DNA from: Siphonodentalium dalli
Taxonomy: Eukaryota > Mollusca > Scaphopoda > Gadilida > Siphonodentaliidae
Direction of reading: 5' to 3'
NCBI GenBank assembly: GCA_032622095.1
Contig: CP136062.1
Location: 9,327,710 to 9,391,709 of the forward strand
Length of the DNA stretch: 64,000 nt
The translations under genes and the position numbers were made by a program. The notes under the pieces are model-generated. The model had not been told where the DNA came from. It was given only the letters and a program-made list of their open reading frames with translations, and made no database searches. Of this stretch, positions 47,975 to 58,285 are shown piece after piece. Each line of letters begins with the position of its first letter. The stretch's first letter is position 1.

Positions 47975-49750
47975 TCAATATAGATTAAGTGGTGGGTTAT
48001 GGATGGACGCGTGAGTTTTTATTATTTTCATAGGTCGTAATGTGAATGATTCATCGTCAACATCTCGCGGGTGTTTTTTGGGAAATGTCAAATCTTCTTG
48101 TGTACTTTGTATTTGAGGTTGCTTAGCTGGAGACAAATGAATATCTTTCGTAGCTTCCTTGGGTATTGGTGGGGTTAGTCTGTGACGAAGTTGCGTATCA
48201 GTTCCCTTTATCATTTGGTTAAGTTTATTTCGTCGCTTTGCGATTTTAATTCGTCGCGTGTTGTGATTGCGTTGAGTCTGATATTGGGAAATTTTCGTAA
48301 TACACTGAATAATGTATTTGCGACTTGAGATGGCAATCAGTAAAATTAATATGAACGTAATGACCGCGGGAATGATGATTTGGTAATAATCCTGTTTTTT
48401 CTTTGGTTTGATGGGTTGCAGGGAAGTGACTGTTTGCAGAAAATCATATAATGATAGTTGCTTTATGGGGAGTAACTTGTTTGGAATCGATACTTGAGGG
48501 GGCAAGTTATGAATTTGGGAAAATAATGGCTTCCATTGTGGCAATTTATGTAATTCAATAGTTGATTGTAATTGGGTTATTTGTGTCTTGATGGTGATGT
48601 TTGATGAGTTCAAAGTTGTGAATGCAATTAGTTTGATACTGGCTGATGTAGCTATGCACCTTGGTGGTAAAGTTATCGTTGCGATGGGGGGTAAAATTGT
48701 GATTCTATACGGTCGTTTTCTTAAGAGATTGTGATGACAGTTTACTGTAAATGTATGCGCTTTCGTGGTTGTTATAAGCCATGTACATGCCGCCAGCTTA
48801 ATAGCGGATGGTAAATTATACTGAGGGTAAATGGCTATAGGGCAATTTGTGGCGGTATTTTTTGTATCATTGGTGAATATGTTGAGTAGGCAGTTATGAT
48901 TATGTGATGCGGCGATTGAAATTTTTTGAATTTTACAATATGGTAATTTGTTTAAAATACACGGGTGATTGTCACCAATGGTGGTATATTTGGATCGGTC
49001 GGGAGATAATAGCAGGTAATTATGAGTAATATCGATTCGGGCAACTGTATATTTATTGTTGTGTCTGAGTCTTGGGTCTCGAGGGTCTAATGGATAAAAA
49101 AATGGTATAGCGCGGAATATGTCAAACTGCATTCTGATATCGCGTAAATAAATTGTTATGGTAATGATTAGTCTGCTGTCTGTGAGTATGGTTTGTGTCT
49201 TCAAATGTTGGTAATATTTTGCAATTCCCGATTCTATGGGGAATGGTAACTTCAAATGGGCTGGAAGTAATTTCGTTATACTGTCAAGTGCCTTTTTTAA
49301 ATGTATTGGGCTTATGATCTCCGGTGTAAATCGGTGGTTAATTAGAGAGGCAATTTGAACTTTAAGATGTCGCAAATATAATTTTGCTTGGATAACATCT
49401 TGTTGTATTTCATGTAATATTACTAGAAACTTAGCGTTGATGATTGTGAATATTTCAATTGTATGCACATGTTTTTGGGTTCGATGTGTTTCTTTTCGAA
49501 GTGTGGCTTGAATATTGGATATTGTTGTTGATAATGTGTTGACTCGTTGGCGATTTTCGTTTGAAATGACGCGTGTTATATTCATGATAGAATAAGCGGT
49601 TTGCGTATCGTGTTGGATTTTTTTTTGGTTTTGGTAGAGGGTTCGTATGTTATCTTCTACATGTGTAATATCTGACATCGAAGGGGTGCCAAATAGAAAC
49701 TTGGCGATATCGCTTATTATCTGATTATAAAGATAGATTCGCGTGGGCAT
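47975..49750 (-). CDS. Env-like (F/errantivirus-type) membrane glycoprotein ORF, amino end missing
   Basis: 591 codons. Residues 11-27 (IISDIAKFLFGTPSMSD) resemble the fusion-peptide region that follows the furin site in insect errantivirus Env and baculovirus F proteins. Residues 28-135 are helical with heptad-like spacing. Seven ectodomain cysteines (264, 272, 287, 303, 322, 338, 365), a W-L-I-T-T-T segment (324-329) and LPPIATITLPPRC (353-365) recall the membrane-proximal half of those proteins. A single hydrophobic span (about 457-476, PAVITFILILLIAI) is followed by a basic tail of about 115 residues. There is no signal peptide, and a stop lies five codons upstream of the ATG, so the surface half is absent from this ORF. 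A possible splice acceptor (TCTATCTTTATAATCAG) ends at codon 10. Family knowledge: such Env proteins are made from spliced RNA. Assignment is by pattern, not alignment. Confidence 0.7.
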   Translation of the reverse strand: MPTRIYLYNQIISDIAKFLFGTPSMSDITHVEDNIRTLYQNQKKIQHDTQTAYSIMNITRVISNENRQRVNTLSTTISNIQATLRKETHRTQKHVHTIEIFTIINAKFLVILHEIQQDVIQAKLYLRHLKVQIASLINHRFTPEIISPIHLKKALDSITKLLPAHLKLPFPIESGIAKYYQHLKTQTILTDSRLIITITIYLRDIRMQFDIFRAIPFFYPLDPRDPRLRHNNKYTVARIDITHNYLLLSPDRSKYTTIGDNHPCILNKLPYCKIQKISIAASHNHNCLLNIFTNDTKNTATNCPIAIYPQYNLPSAIKLAACTWLITTTKAHTFTVNCHHNLLRKRPYRITILPPIATITLPPRCIATSASIKLIAFTTLNSSNITIKTQITQLQSTIELHKLPQWKPLFSQIHNLPPQVSIPNKLLPIKQLSLYDFLQTVTSLQPIKPKKKQDYYQIIIPAVITFILILLIAISSRKYIIQCITKISQYQTQRNHNTRRIKIAKRRNKLNQMIKGTDTQLRHRLTPPIPKEATKDIHLSPAKQPQIQSTQEDLTFPKKHPRDVDDESFTLRPMKIIKTHASIHNPPLNLY

Positions 49751-50384
49751 GGCTTTTATGGGTTAACTGGTTTGATTAATCGATGAGATTTTTCGGCCGG
49801 TGTAAGTTGTAATGTCATTCTCAAGTTACTGTGTAAAATTGGTACCCCCAGAAATCGACGAAATATGACGTCACGCGATGCGAGTGTGTGTACCAATTAG
49901 CCGCGCTGCGTGCGCTAGGCGTGTCGACGAAGGTAATTAGTGGTATAGCGGTATAAATGCGTTGGCCATTACGGCTGTGAATTATCTTTGATAGCTGTTT
50001 GTGCCTATATAATTTAACGTGGGCTACATCGTGCTAATGAAGATTGGTTTCATTGAAAATATCACATGGACATCTGAATGTGAACGACGAGTGGTATTGC
50101 TGTATTATTTATAAAATGTATGTGTCATAGGGTGTAGGTATACCAACAGTCATGTCAATATGGATATCAAAAGGCATATGAATAAATGCGTATTGTGTAC
50201 TGCTATATATAGGTTCTTATTGCTATATTTGACATGATTATTGGCGGAAATATTTGTTGATTGTATAGTATTAGGGGAGTGCAATTGACGCATGGAATAG
50301 TAGTTCTATCTATATTGTAATGATAATATTTGATCGCGCATTGTCACGCGGCTCTGGTTATCTTGGCGGTGGGGGGGGGGGGGT

Positions 50385-50690
50385 ATGTATACGATATCGT
50401 CGTGTTGGGAGATATATTGTGATTTGCACATACATGTTATTCAGGCTCATTTTAGCTCTGCACATGTATATGTGATTTAGGGTATTGTGGGCAGTTGGGG
50501 GGTGGTACATATACGATATGGTAATGTTGGGAGATATATTGTGATTTTCACATACATGTTATTCAGGCTCATTTTAGCTCTGCACATGTATATGTGATTT
50601 AGGGTATTGTGGGCAGTTGGGGGGGGGTGGTGGTACATATACGATATGGTCGTGTTGAGAGATATATTGTGACTTACATCTCACTAGATA
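50385..50690. repeat. Tandem repeat, about 121-bp unit, 2.5 copies
   Basis: Repeated order: GATATATTGTGATTT, CACATACATGTTATTCAGGC, TCATTTTAGCTCTGCACATG, GGGTATTGTGGGCAGTTGGG and a TATACGATATGG word. The start words lie near 50410 and 50530. Confidence 0.85.
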
Positions 50691-51599
50691 CGTGGTGTGT
50701 GTGGGAGGGGTCTGGTGTATGTGTTGTGGAAGTGGAAGGTTGTTAACCTATCGGTGTTCTTGTCTTACTTATTGGTTTGTGTGGGTCGCTTGATTTGGGT
50801 TATTTGAGTTTAATGAATAATTATGGATAGTTTTATGTTTATGAGGCAGATAAATTGGCTGAGTAATGTTTGTTTATGTTATGGTTTATGTTGAAATATT
50901 CATATTTATTGATATGATACTTGTGTAACATATTTTTATTGTATTTATTTTGTTTTTGTTGTTTGAGGGAAGCAAGTTTTAGCCCTGTGTGCATTGTGCA
51001 CCGATGCACACTGGACATGCCAGCATTGAGTTATATCTGATTATTAGATGATGTTTAGTGTGTTTATTTATCATTGGATTGTTTTTGTGGTTATTCACCG
51101 TGCTAGCCTGTAGAAATAACATCTTGCTGATAAATTCAGTGAAAAGAAATGTAATTTTTTGGGGGGGTTTTTTGTTGTTGTTGTAGTTGTTGTTGTAATC
51201 GTGGTAATGCCCCAAAGGTGTTAATATTGGTTGAGCTACAAAGAGTAACTTTTGTAAACGTGCTAAATCGCCAAAGATTATTTAATTATAGTCTAAGATT
51301 GGTTGAAATGTAAAGAGATAAATATATTATTAGACCGCTGCCAAGAATTATTACAGAGTTCAATACTGTTATTGATTGAGTTATCTAAGTTTTAGAATGA
51401 AGAGCGTTTGTTTGTTCGTTCGAATAAATTTGGTTTTAGTTATTTCGGAGAGTTTATGGGAACGTATGGAATATGGGAGAAATGATATAATATACGCTCT
51501 ATAGTAAAGAGTGTTATACGTTTGCTTCTGGGTTTCGTGGGTTCAAATAATGTTGGTAAATGTATGTGAGATGCGAGGTGGGAAATCAGTGATGGTGGT

Positions 51600-52240
51600 G
51601 GAAATGTCGTGGTTTCTGTACCAATCGTTCTGTGATAAAGAGCGTTGTTTGGCAGGAGGGGGTGGGTGGTGATATTGAGGGAAATATGCCGTGATGATTG
51701 TATCACCTACTATATAATATAATTGTAGTGGCGTTGGTGGTGGGGGTGCCTACTTGAGGGATAATATGCCGTGGTTTCTGTATCAATCGTTCTATGATAA
51801 AGAGCGTTGTTTGGCAGGAGGGGGTAGTAATATTGAGGGAAATATGCCGTGATTATTGTATCAACTACTATATAATATATATAGTGTATTGTGGCGTAGG
51901 TGGGGGGTGTCTATATTGAGGGATAATATGCCGTGGTTTCTGTACCAATCGTTCTATGATAAAGAGCGTTGTTTGGCAGGAGGGGGTTGGTGGTATTGAG
52001 GGAAATATGCCGTGATTATTGTATCACCTACTATATAATATAATTATAGTGTCTTGTGGCGGTGGTGGGTGGGGGTGTCTACATTGAGGGATAATATGCC
52101 GTGGTTTCTGTACCAATCGTTCTTATGATAAAGAGCGTTGTTTGGCAGGAGGGGGTGGGTGGTATTGAGGGAAATATGCCGTGATTATTGTATCAACTAC
52201 TATATAATATATATAGTGTATTGTGGCGTAGGTGGGCTAT
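51600..52240. repeat. Tandem repeat, about 163-bp unit, four copies
   Basis: CGTGGTTTCTGTA(C/T)CAATCG occurs at 51608, 51770, 51932 and 52100, each followed by GATAAAGAGCGTTGTTTGGC, a GGAGGGGGT tract, 'attgagggaaatatgccgtgat' and 'ctactatataatata'. Copies are closely similar. The minus-strand 88-codon frame (51440-51706) overlaps it and is not called. Confidence 0.9.
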
Positions 52241-52589
52241 GTCAATGAATATATGATTGAGTTAAGTATATTGGAGGGAATGAAGATGTAACTGAGTCAT
52301 GAACGGGAGTTTGCCATATTTCGGAGATTGGTGCGAGAGACAATGATCGACATATTGGCATGTTTCGTGAATAAACAATTAGCCAAAGACGCCGAGTGTC
52401 AGTCATTAGCGAAAGATATATATTACATGTCGGTTAAATTTACTTCGGCATCATGACTCAATGTACACCTGTTAGCGATAATTGAATTAGAGATTTGGGA
52501 AACGGGACGATGCCCTGTTTGGTATATATACTAATAAAAGTTATGTAAACTATCTATAATTAGTGATTGTGAAGTATTTTGATACATAA

Positions 52590-55397
52590 TTATGAATGTT
52601 CGATATCAGTTGTCATCTGATATAAATCATATGTTTCCGTACTTTCGTTTGACCAATTCGTCGAACGGCTGTCGGGTGATGTATATTGGAAGGAATTAGA
52701 AAACGATGAATCTTTAGGCGTGTGTTTGGCGTATGGTGTATATAATTTACGATGCCGGCCGCGTTTGTTATCTGCGCGATCCGATTTTGTGTCTGGTGTC
52801 GTACTATAAGAATTTTGTGTAATTAATTTGTGTTTTATGACATTTGGTTCCTGTGTTTGGGGCCTAGATTGGTTGCTGGGTGAAAAATCCGGGGGTGATT
52901 GGCTGTCTGTTTTATTAAAATGTTTCGAAGCCATGAGTCTGTTGGCTAATTCAGCCAATGGTATTGAAGAGCTGTCGTCTGTGTTTGAGCGCTCAAGTTG
53001 AGCGCGCTTAATTGCCGTCGTTTTGAGGTCATCGTCTGATTCCAATGTGGATTGAGAGCTATTTTTATCGACACTGGCTTCACTCGGTGGAAATGCAAAT
53101 CGATTATGTCGTTTATTTTTTAAGTGATTGGGAATTTGAGGTGTAGGCCAATCAACGGGGGATGGTTTGATGTGTTTAGCATGTGATTTTGTTAATTTAG
53201 CAGATAGGTCATGTCTTAATATGTAAGATATGGGGCCAGTCTGTTTCAAGATACGCCAAAACGGCTCATATTTAAATGAAAATTTGTGATTTGGTTGGTG
53301 GATTTTGTAATAGACGGATTGGCCTATTTTAAAGGTTGGAATAGATCCACCTTTGTTCTGTTTGTGGTTGCGAGAGGCTGTTTCGAGAAGAGATTTTGTA
53401 GTTTTAAAAATAATGTGTTGATTTTGAAGCGTGGTGGCTAAAAAATCCTCTCCTAAATACTTTTCTCTGTGTGTTAAAATTCGGTCTATGCTTTTCTGTG
53501 GTTCTCTAAAAAAAGTTAGAAAAAATGGTGAATGTGTATGTACACTGGAACAATGGAAGTTCATTGCTTGTGATGCATAATTTAGATATAGGTCCCAATT
53601 TTCTACATTTGCCTGGGTGATTGTTGAAATGATTGATGCTAGACTTCTATGCGAGCGTTCTGACTTCCCGTTGCTTTGGGGTGAGTAGAACGAACTGAGG
53701 CGGTGATTGATATGGTAATATTTACAAAATTCAGTAAAGGTAGAGTTTGCAAACTCGGACCCATTATCCGTTAAAATACCCTCAACTGATCCAAATAAAG
53801 TGAAATACTCTGAATTCAATCTTTCTAAAATTGTATCCACCATTTTGTTAGGTAATGCGTATGCTAAAGTATGTAATGAAAATTGATCAATAATAGTTAA
53901 GATAAATCTATTTCCTGACTGTGTTTTGGGGGAAAATGGTCCCATAAGATCGATGGCTATGAGCTGTCCTGGCCTTGATGGGGCAGTGACTGGTTGAAGC
54001 GGGATTTTTGGATTATAAGCATTTCGTTGTCGGCATGTGTGACAATTGTTTATGTATGTGACAATTTTTGCAAACAACTGAGGTTTGTAATATCTGTTTC
54101 GTATGGTCGCATATAGCGATTGTACCGCTCTATGGCCGAGACTGTGATATTGGGATATAACTTCCTGCGCTATTTTGTCCGTTATATATATTCGTAATTT
54201 AGGTATGTCATTATATATTGATATATAGTGTAGGATACCATCTTTGAGAATAAAGGATTTTGCTAATTTTTCGGGTATATTTGTTGATTGCATTTGTTTG
54301 ATAATCTCGGTGATTGTGTGGTCTGCTGATTGTTCATCTCTTATATTAGTTATAGGAGGAAGGGCCGGGCTGTCGTCAAGATCAACTGATGATTCAGAAT
54401 CCGTTTTCTTTTTTGGTTGTTTATTTCGTTTTGAGAATTCCTGAATATCTTTCATGTCAAGTATATTAACATCCTGTACAAGGGGATTGGTGGGTGGATT
54501 TGGGTCGCTATCTGTGCAAGAAATGATGCACGGGTGTGTGTCGGGGTTTATCCGACTGCAAAAATCGGCCGTAACATTGTTCGTGCCTTTAAAATAAGTA
54601 ATTTTTGGGTTCAATGCTGATATTTCCAAAAACCATTTTTGAATTTTTGTGTTTATCAGATCCTGTTTTTTAAACATGTGGATGAGGGGTAAGTGATCTG
54701 TTTTAATCTCTACTTGGGATCCCTGTAAGTAAAATTTAAATTGCCTTGCAAACGTATATATAGCGAATGCTTCTTTTTCCGTGACAGAATAATTCCTTTG
54801 TGATTTGTTAAGTTTTTTTCTGGCGAACGCGATTGGTAGTTCAACGTGTTTATCATCTTGGCTATTGGCATATTGTGATAGTATCGCCCCGATACTATGG
54901 ATAGATGCATCTACTGTCAGAATGAACAGTTTGTCGGGATTTGGGTAAGCTAAGATGGGGGCGGTTGCTAAGCTTTCTTTAAGCGTGTCGAACGCTGTTT
55001 GGCACGGCGCATCCCACACAAATTTAGCATATTTGGCTGTGAGTTTGATTAAAGGCAATGCCGTAGATGCGAAAGTAGGAGAATATGACCTGTAAAAATT
55101 AAGAATTCCCAGTAATCTGCGGACTTCTTTAACTGATTTCGGAGGTGGTAGAGACTTGATAATTGAAATTTTTTCAGGGTCAGGGGATGTGCCCTTGTCG
55201 GAAATAATATGCCCTAAAAATTTGACTTGTGGTTGGCAAAATTTAGATTTTGATAGTTTAACTATTAAGCCGTATTCCCTGAGTCTGTCAAATAATTTTG
55301 TGAGCTGCTGTATATGCGTTTGAGGATCGGAGCTATGACAGATCAGGTCATCGACAAATCCTTCTACAAATGGTAAATCGTGTAGGGCCATGTTCAT
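52590..55397 (-). CDS. Pol, second part: RT end, RNase H, integrase, long carboxyl extension
   Basis: 935 codons from the first ATG after the inserted DNA element; the frame is open back to the insertion. RT motif C reads GFVDDL (VDD 15-17). RNase H residues are D163, E209, D234 and D278 (TADF). The integrase zinc finger is H418-x3-H422-x29-C452-x2-C455. The catalytic triad is D483, D544 and E580, with 35 residues between the last two (DD35E). A GPY/F-like end is at PFWRILKQTGPI (711-722). After about residue 750 there is a 185-residue Ser/Thr/Pro/Asn-rich, charged extension of unknown role. These enzymes copy the RNA, remove it and join the cDNA to the host chromosome. All visible catalytic residues are kept. 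Belongs to the same pol reading frame as 58252-56364 once the inserted element is discounted. Confidence 0.93.
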   Translation of the reverse strand: MNMALHDLPFVEGFVDDLICHSSDPQTHIQQLTKLFDRLREYGLIVKLSKSKFCQPQVKFLGHIISDKGTSPDPEKISIIKSLPPPKSVKEVRRLLGILNFYRSYSPTFASTALPLIKLTAKYAKFVWDAPCQTAFDTLKESLATAPILAYPNPDKLFILTVDASIHSIGAILSQYANSQDDKHVELPIAFARKKLNKSQRNYSVTEKEAFAIYTFARQFKFYLQGSQVEIKTDHLPLIHMFKKQDLINTKIQKWFLEISALNPKITYFKGTNNVTADFCSRINPDTHPCIISCTDSDPNPPTNPLVQDVNILDMKDIQEFSKRNKQPKKKTDSESSVDLDDSPALPPITNIRDEQSADHTITEIIKQMQSTNIPEKLAKSFILKDGILHYISIYNDIPKLRIYITDKIAQEVISQYHSLGHRAVQSLYATIRNRYYKPQLFAKIVTYINNCHTCRQRNAYNPKIPLQPVTAPSRPGQLIAIDLMGPFSPKTQSGNRFILTIIDQFSLHTLAYALPNKMVDTILERLNSEYFTLFGSVEGILTDNGSEFANSTFTEFCKYYHINHRLSSFYSPQSNGKSERSHRSLASIISTITQANVENWDLYLNYASQAMNFHCSSVHTHSPFFLTFFREPQKSIDRILTHREKYLGEDFLATTLQNQHIIFKTTKSLLETASRNHKQNKGGSIPTFKIGQSVYYKIHQPNHKFSFKYEPFWRILKQTGPISYILRHDLSAKLTKSHAKHIKPSPVDWPTPQIPNHLKNKRHNRFAFPPSEASVDKNSSQSTLESDDDLKTTAIKRAQLERSNTDDSSSIPLAELANRLMASKHFNKTDSQSPPDFSPSNQSRPQTQEPNVIKHKLITQNSYSTTPDTKSDRADNKRGRHRKLYTPYAKHTPKDSSFSNSFQYTSPDSRSTNWSNESTETYDLYQMTTDIEHS

Positions 55398-55422
55398 GAG
55401 TTTTAAAAAATACCCTGAGCTC

Positions 55423-56354
55423 TAGTCCAAGTCTTCTCGTACTAAAACCGGCTAAGATATTGGGATGGAGGTGCCGGTCTTTAGTCCGAGTTCCAGGCCC
55501 ATGGTCTCCTTTGACACGAGTTAATCGTTAGTGACCCGCTCAAATAAAACCACAATTATATGAAATAAAATATCACAATTGCTACAATAAACGGATAGTT
55601 TCCGCAGAAGACATGCTATTTGATCTGAAACCCACATCGGTTGTGAATTGAAAGCGGTAATTTAATGTGAAAAGAAACTTTTGCCGCAGTGTTTACATAT
55701 TTTTTAAAGTATGCGAACTCAGTTGACCTTGCGAACTGCGTTCGGCATTTTCCGGTGAAAATATTCCGTAGATTTTCAATCAACCACGCACGATGAATTC
55801 TCCATTGTAATCGTAATTATACGTGACAATAAATAAATTATTACATAGATTAAATACATATTGAAGATATAAATGTAATACATTAAATAAATTACGGGAA
55901 TTATAACCATCTCACAGTTTAAAACAGTGTAAACACAATGACCATTAGAATATCATGGGGGCCGCCATTTTGTTTGTATCGAAATTCGTCTCGGCCAAAA
56001 CAAACACCGGACAATGCCGAAGTTCTTCGGAACCTGAGTTCGGCTTTCAGTTAAGTAAACAAACAGAAAAAACAGCGATGTTGGTGACAATCAACCGGAA
56101 TATTCTATGCGTAATTTAACATGAAAGTTAGATTATTATACACCATTATGACCATGATATGTCTCTCTTTCCGATTTATATAGCATCATGTATTGATTCA
56201 TTAGGTAAATCGAGTAAAATACACCACAGATTCCCGCCACAGATCGTGGGCGTAACTCGTGTGATAGGATTGGTATGCAAGCGGACTGGGACTAAAAACA
56301 GCAAATCGCCATCCCAATATCTTAGCTGGTTTTAGTACAAGAAGACTGGGACTA
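55423..56354. mobile_element. 932-bp inverted-repeat DNA element inserted in the RT gene
   Basis: Ends TAGTCCAAGTCTTCTCGTAC and (reverse complement of the right end) TAGTCCCAGTCTTCTTGTAC; the first 46 bp differ at three sites, and weaker symmetry continues to about 110 bp. Flanked by CCTGAGCTC at 55414-55422 and 56355-56363, a 9-bp target duplication. Non-autonomous: no transposase frame. A 9-bp duplication suggests Mutator-like or Merlin-like families, but the termini alone do not decide. The reading frames on both sides are in phase when the element and one duplication copy are left out, so this insertion is the only break seen in pol. Confidence 0.92.
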
Positions 56355-58252
56355 CCTGAGCTCGAGACATATCCCATCGGGGCTCTTTGATAACTGTATT
56401 GTCCTTCGGACGTATTCATAGTTAATATGGGAACAACTTCGGGTTCGACTCCAATAACATGATAAGCATTTGATAAATCAAAGATACTGAAAATAGTTGA
56501 GCCGAGTAACTTGGACGATATTTCTGTAAAACTAGGCATAGACCATTTTAATGGAATGGAAACATCATTGAGTTTTCTCAGATCGATTACCATTCGGTAA
56601 TTTGGAGTCCCGTCGGGGTTGGGTGTGGATTTGCGGATGAGGAGACTGGGAAATCCCCACGATGAATGGGCAGTTGGTCTAATAATGTCTGCATCTAATA
56701 ATTTTTTTATCTCAGCAGCCATAATTCGTTGTTTGTTCAGTGGTGTCGGATATTTTTTGCAAAAAATAGGTAAAGTATTTGGTTTGAGGTCGATTTTCAT
56801 TTTAATTTTTGGACAATATCCAATCTTGTTTATGTCATTTGTAAAAACATCAGGGTATTGTGATACTAGTTGCAATATTTGCTGTTTAAGGTGTTGAGGT
56901 GCCACGATATCATCGACAGATATAGGTTGAGTCTTGGTGACTGGAGGGTTAATGTCTTGCCGGTCACCTATGGTGTTTATACTGTGTTTGTTTGGCGGAG
57001 ATGAGTTAATGTTTTGCTCATCGGATGCCGTGCATATCATTTGCTCTTGAGTGCCAAATGCTTGTGCTATCACACGACCTTTCCTAATGGACATATGTGA
57101 CGCCGATTGGTTTTCTATCATGACGCAAATATTGGGATTATTTGCATCTGCTAGCGTGTCGGTTACATGTACATTTGGTTCGTGTTCGAAAATGGACATG
57201 TTACCTTTGCCTATTCGGATTATAGGTGTGTTAAACATATCATTTGGCCCTATGAGTCTGCCTGTTATGATGGCGCATGAGTGGGGTGATAATGAAACGT
57301 TATTTGTTGATCGGATGAGTGATGCAATGTGACCATCCCTTAACATCGGGTATAATTGATTCTGTATTCTGAATTTTTCTAGATCAAAGTAAAGTCTAAT
57401 ACTGTGTAGTTTCATAAAATCGCGCCCTAAAATGCAAGGACGTGACAAGGTTGCACATATGACAAATTTGTGAGTAAGAATGAGTTTTCCGATTCTAAAT
57501 GTGAGATGTGTGGATCCAAAAACTTTCATTGGTGTACCATCGGCTGATGTGAGTAACACATGTTCTTTAATTAAAGGTGGTCGATTTGGCATGGATCTAT
57601 AAATGTCGTATTTCAAGCAACTGGTGGTTGCCCCGGAGTCTAATAGTGATCTAATCCGTTGTTTGTGTATTTTAATGATAGTTGAGCATGGTGTTTGGTT
57701 TAGAGCACCATCTGTCATATCACTTGGATATTTAAGTACTGGTATAGTGTGTTGTATGGGTTTGACTGGTGGTATTATAGGGTTAATTGCAGTATTGGAA
57801 TGTGATTCGCGAGAATTGGTGCATGTTGACTTTCTTTTGGATGATGAGTAAGAATTAGTAATGTGTTGGTGCTTGGGCTTTTCAAGGCGATTCAGGGTTT
57901 TAAAATGGGAAGGAAAGTTTAAGTCAAGAAGCGGTGAGATAGACTTATTGGAAGAATTATGAAATCTGGGTTTCATAGAGGGACACCTGTTATGGCAGAA
58001 GGTGGTATGTGTTACCTGCCTGTGGCGAGGGAGATTAAGTGGGCGCCGCGTGCGGTAATTAATATATCGTTGGTTTTGGCACTTTGATGGTAGCGTGGGG
58101 TAATGATTAATGTGCTGCAGCTGTGAATCACAGACTCTATGCTTTTGAGATTCGTATGTTCGATGAGCTTTAGCATATCTATGATTGTGGCCGCCTATGG
58201 TGCTAATCTGATGTGTAATAGGACTCATTGTCTTGCGTCTACTTGGGGTCAA
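56201..58252 (-). pseudogene. Pol, first part: protease and RT fingers/palm, interrupted by the DNA element
   Basis: 683 codons as an open frame, but the last 56 or so (after residue about 632) are encoded by the inserted element. Residues 1-190 are a basic, histidine-rich linker. The aspartic protease has LLDSGATTS (203-211) and ILGRDF (274-279). The RT starts near 450 (HLKQQILQLVSQYPDVF), with IIRPTAHSSWGFPSLLIRK (523-541), YRMVIDLRKLN (552-562) and motif A FDLSNAYHVI (591-600, Asp592). The frame starts at a TTG, not ATG: it is the -1 frame of gag and is entered through the slippery site at 58279-58285, so the true product is a Gag-Pol fusion. The protease would process that polyprotein. 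The insertion separates motif A from motif C, so this copy cannot make an active RT. Confidence 0.9.
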
Positions 58253-58285
58253 ATTTGTGCAGCAATGAGTCCTTATCTGTTTAAA
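58221..58285 (-). promoter_or_regulatory. -1 ribosomal frameshift signal between gag and pol
   Basis: On the sense strand the heptamer TTTAAAC (complement of 58279-58285) lies in gag phase as T TTA AAC, three codons before the gag stop TAA (58273-58275). It is followed by a 6-nt spacer and a perfect 10-bp stem: GGACTCATTG (58272-58263) with CAATGAGTCC (58230-58221), and a 32-nt loop. The -1 frame is open from the slippery site into pol. Heptamer, spacer and stem fit the well-known retroviral and coronaviral type. Confidence 0.88.

Larger units (their letters stand above)
49751..52589 (-). other. 2.8-kb non-coding spacer between pol and the Env-like ORF
   Basis: No reading frame that looks coding. 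Holds two tandem arrays (50385-50690 and 51600-52240), a G tract at 50373-50387 and GT-rich text on the plus strand. Errantivirus-like elements normally have pol and env adjoining or overlapping, so this gap is unusual. Confidence 0.6.
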
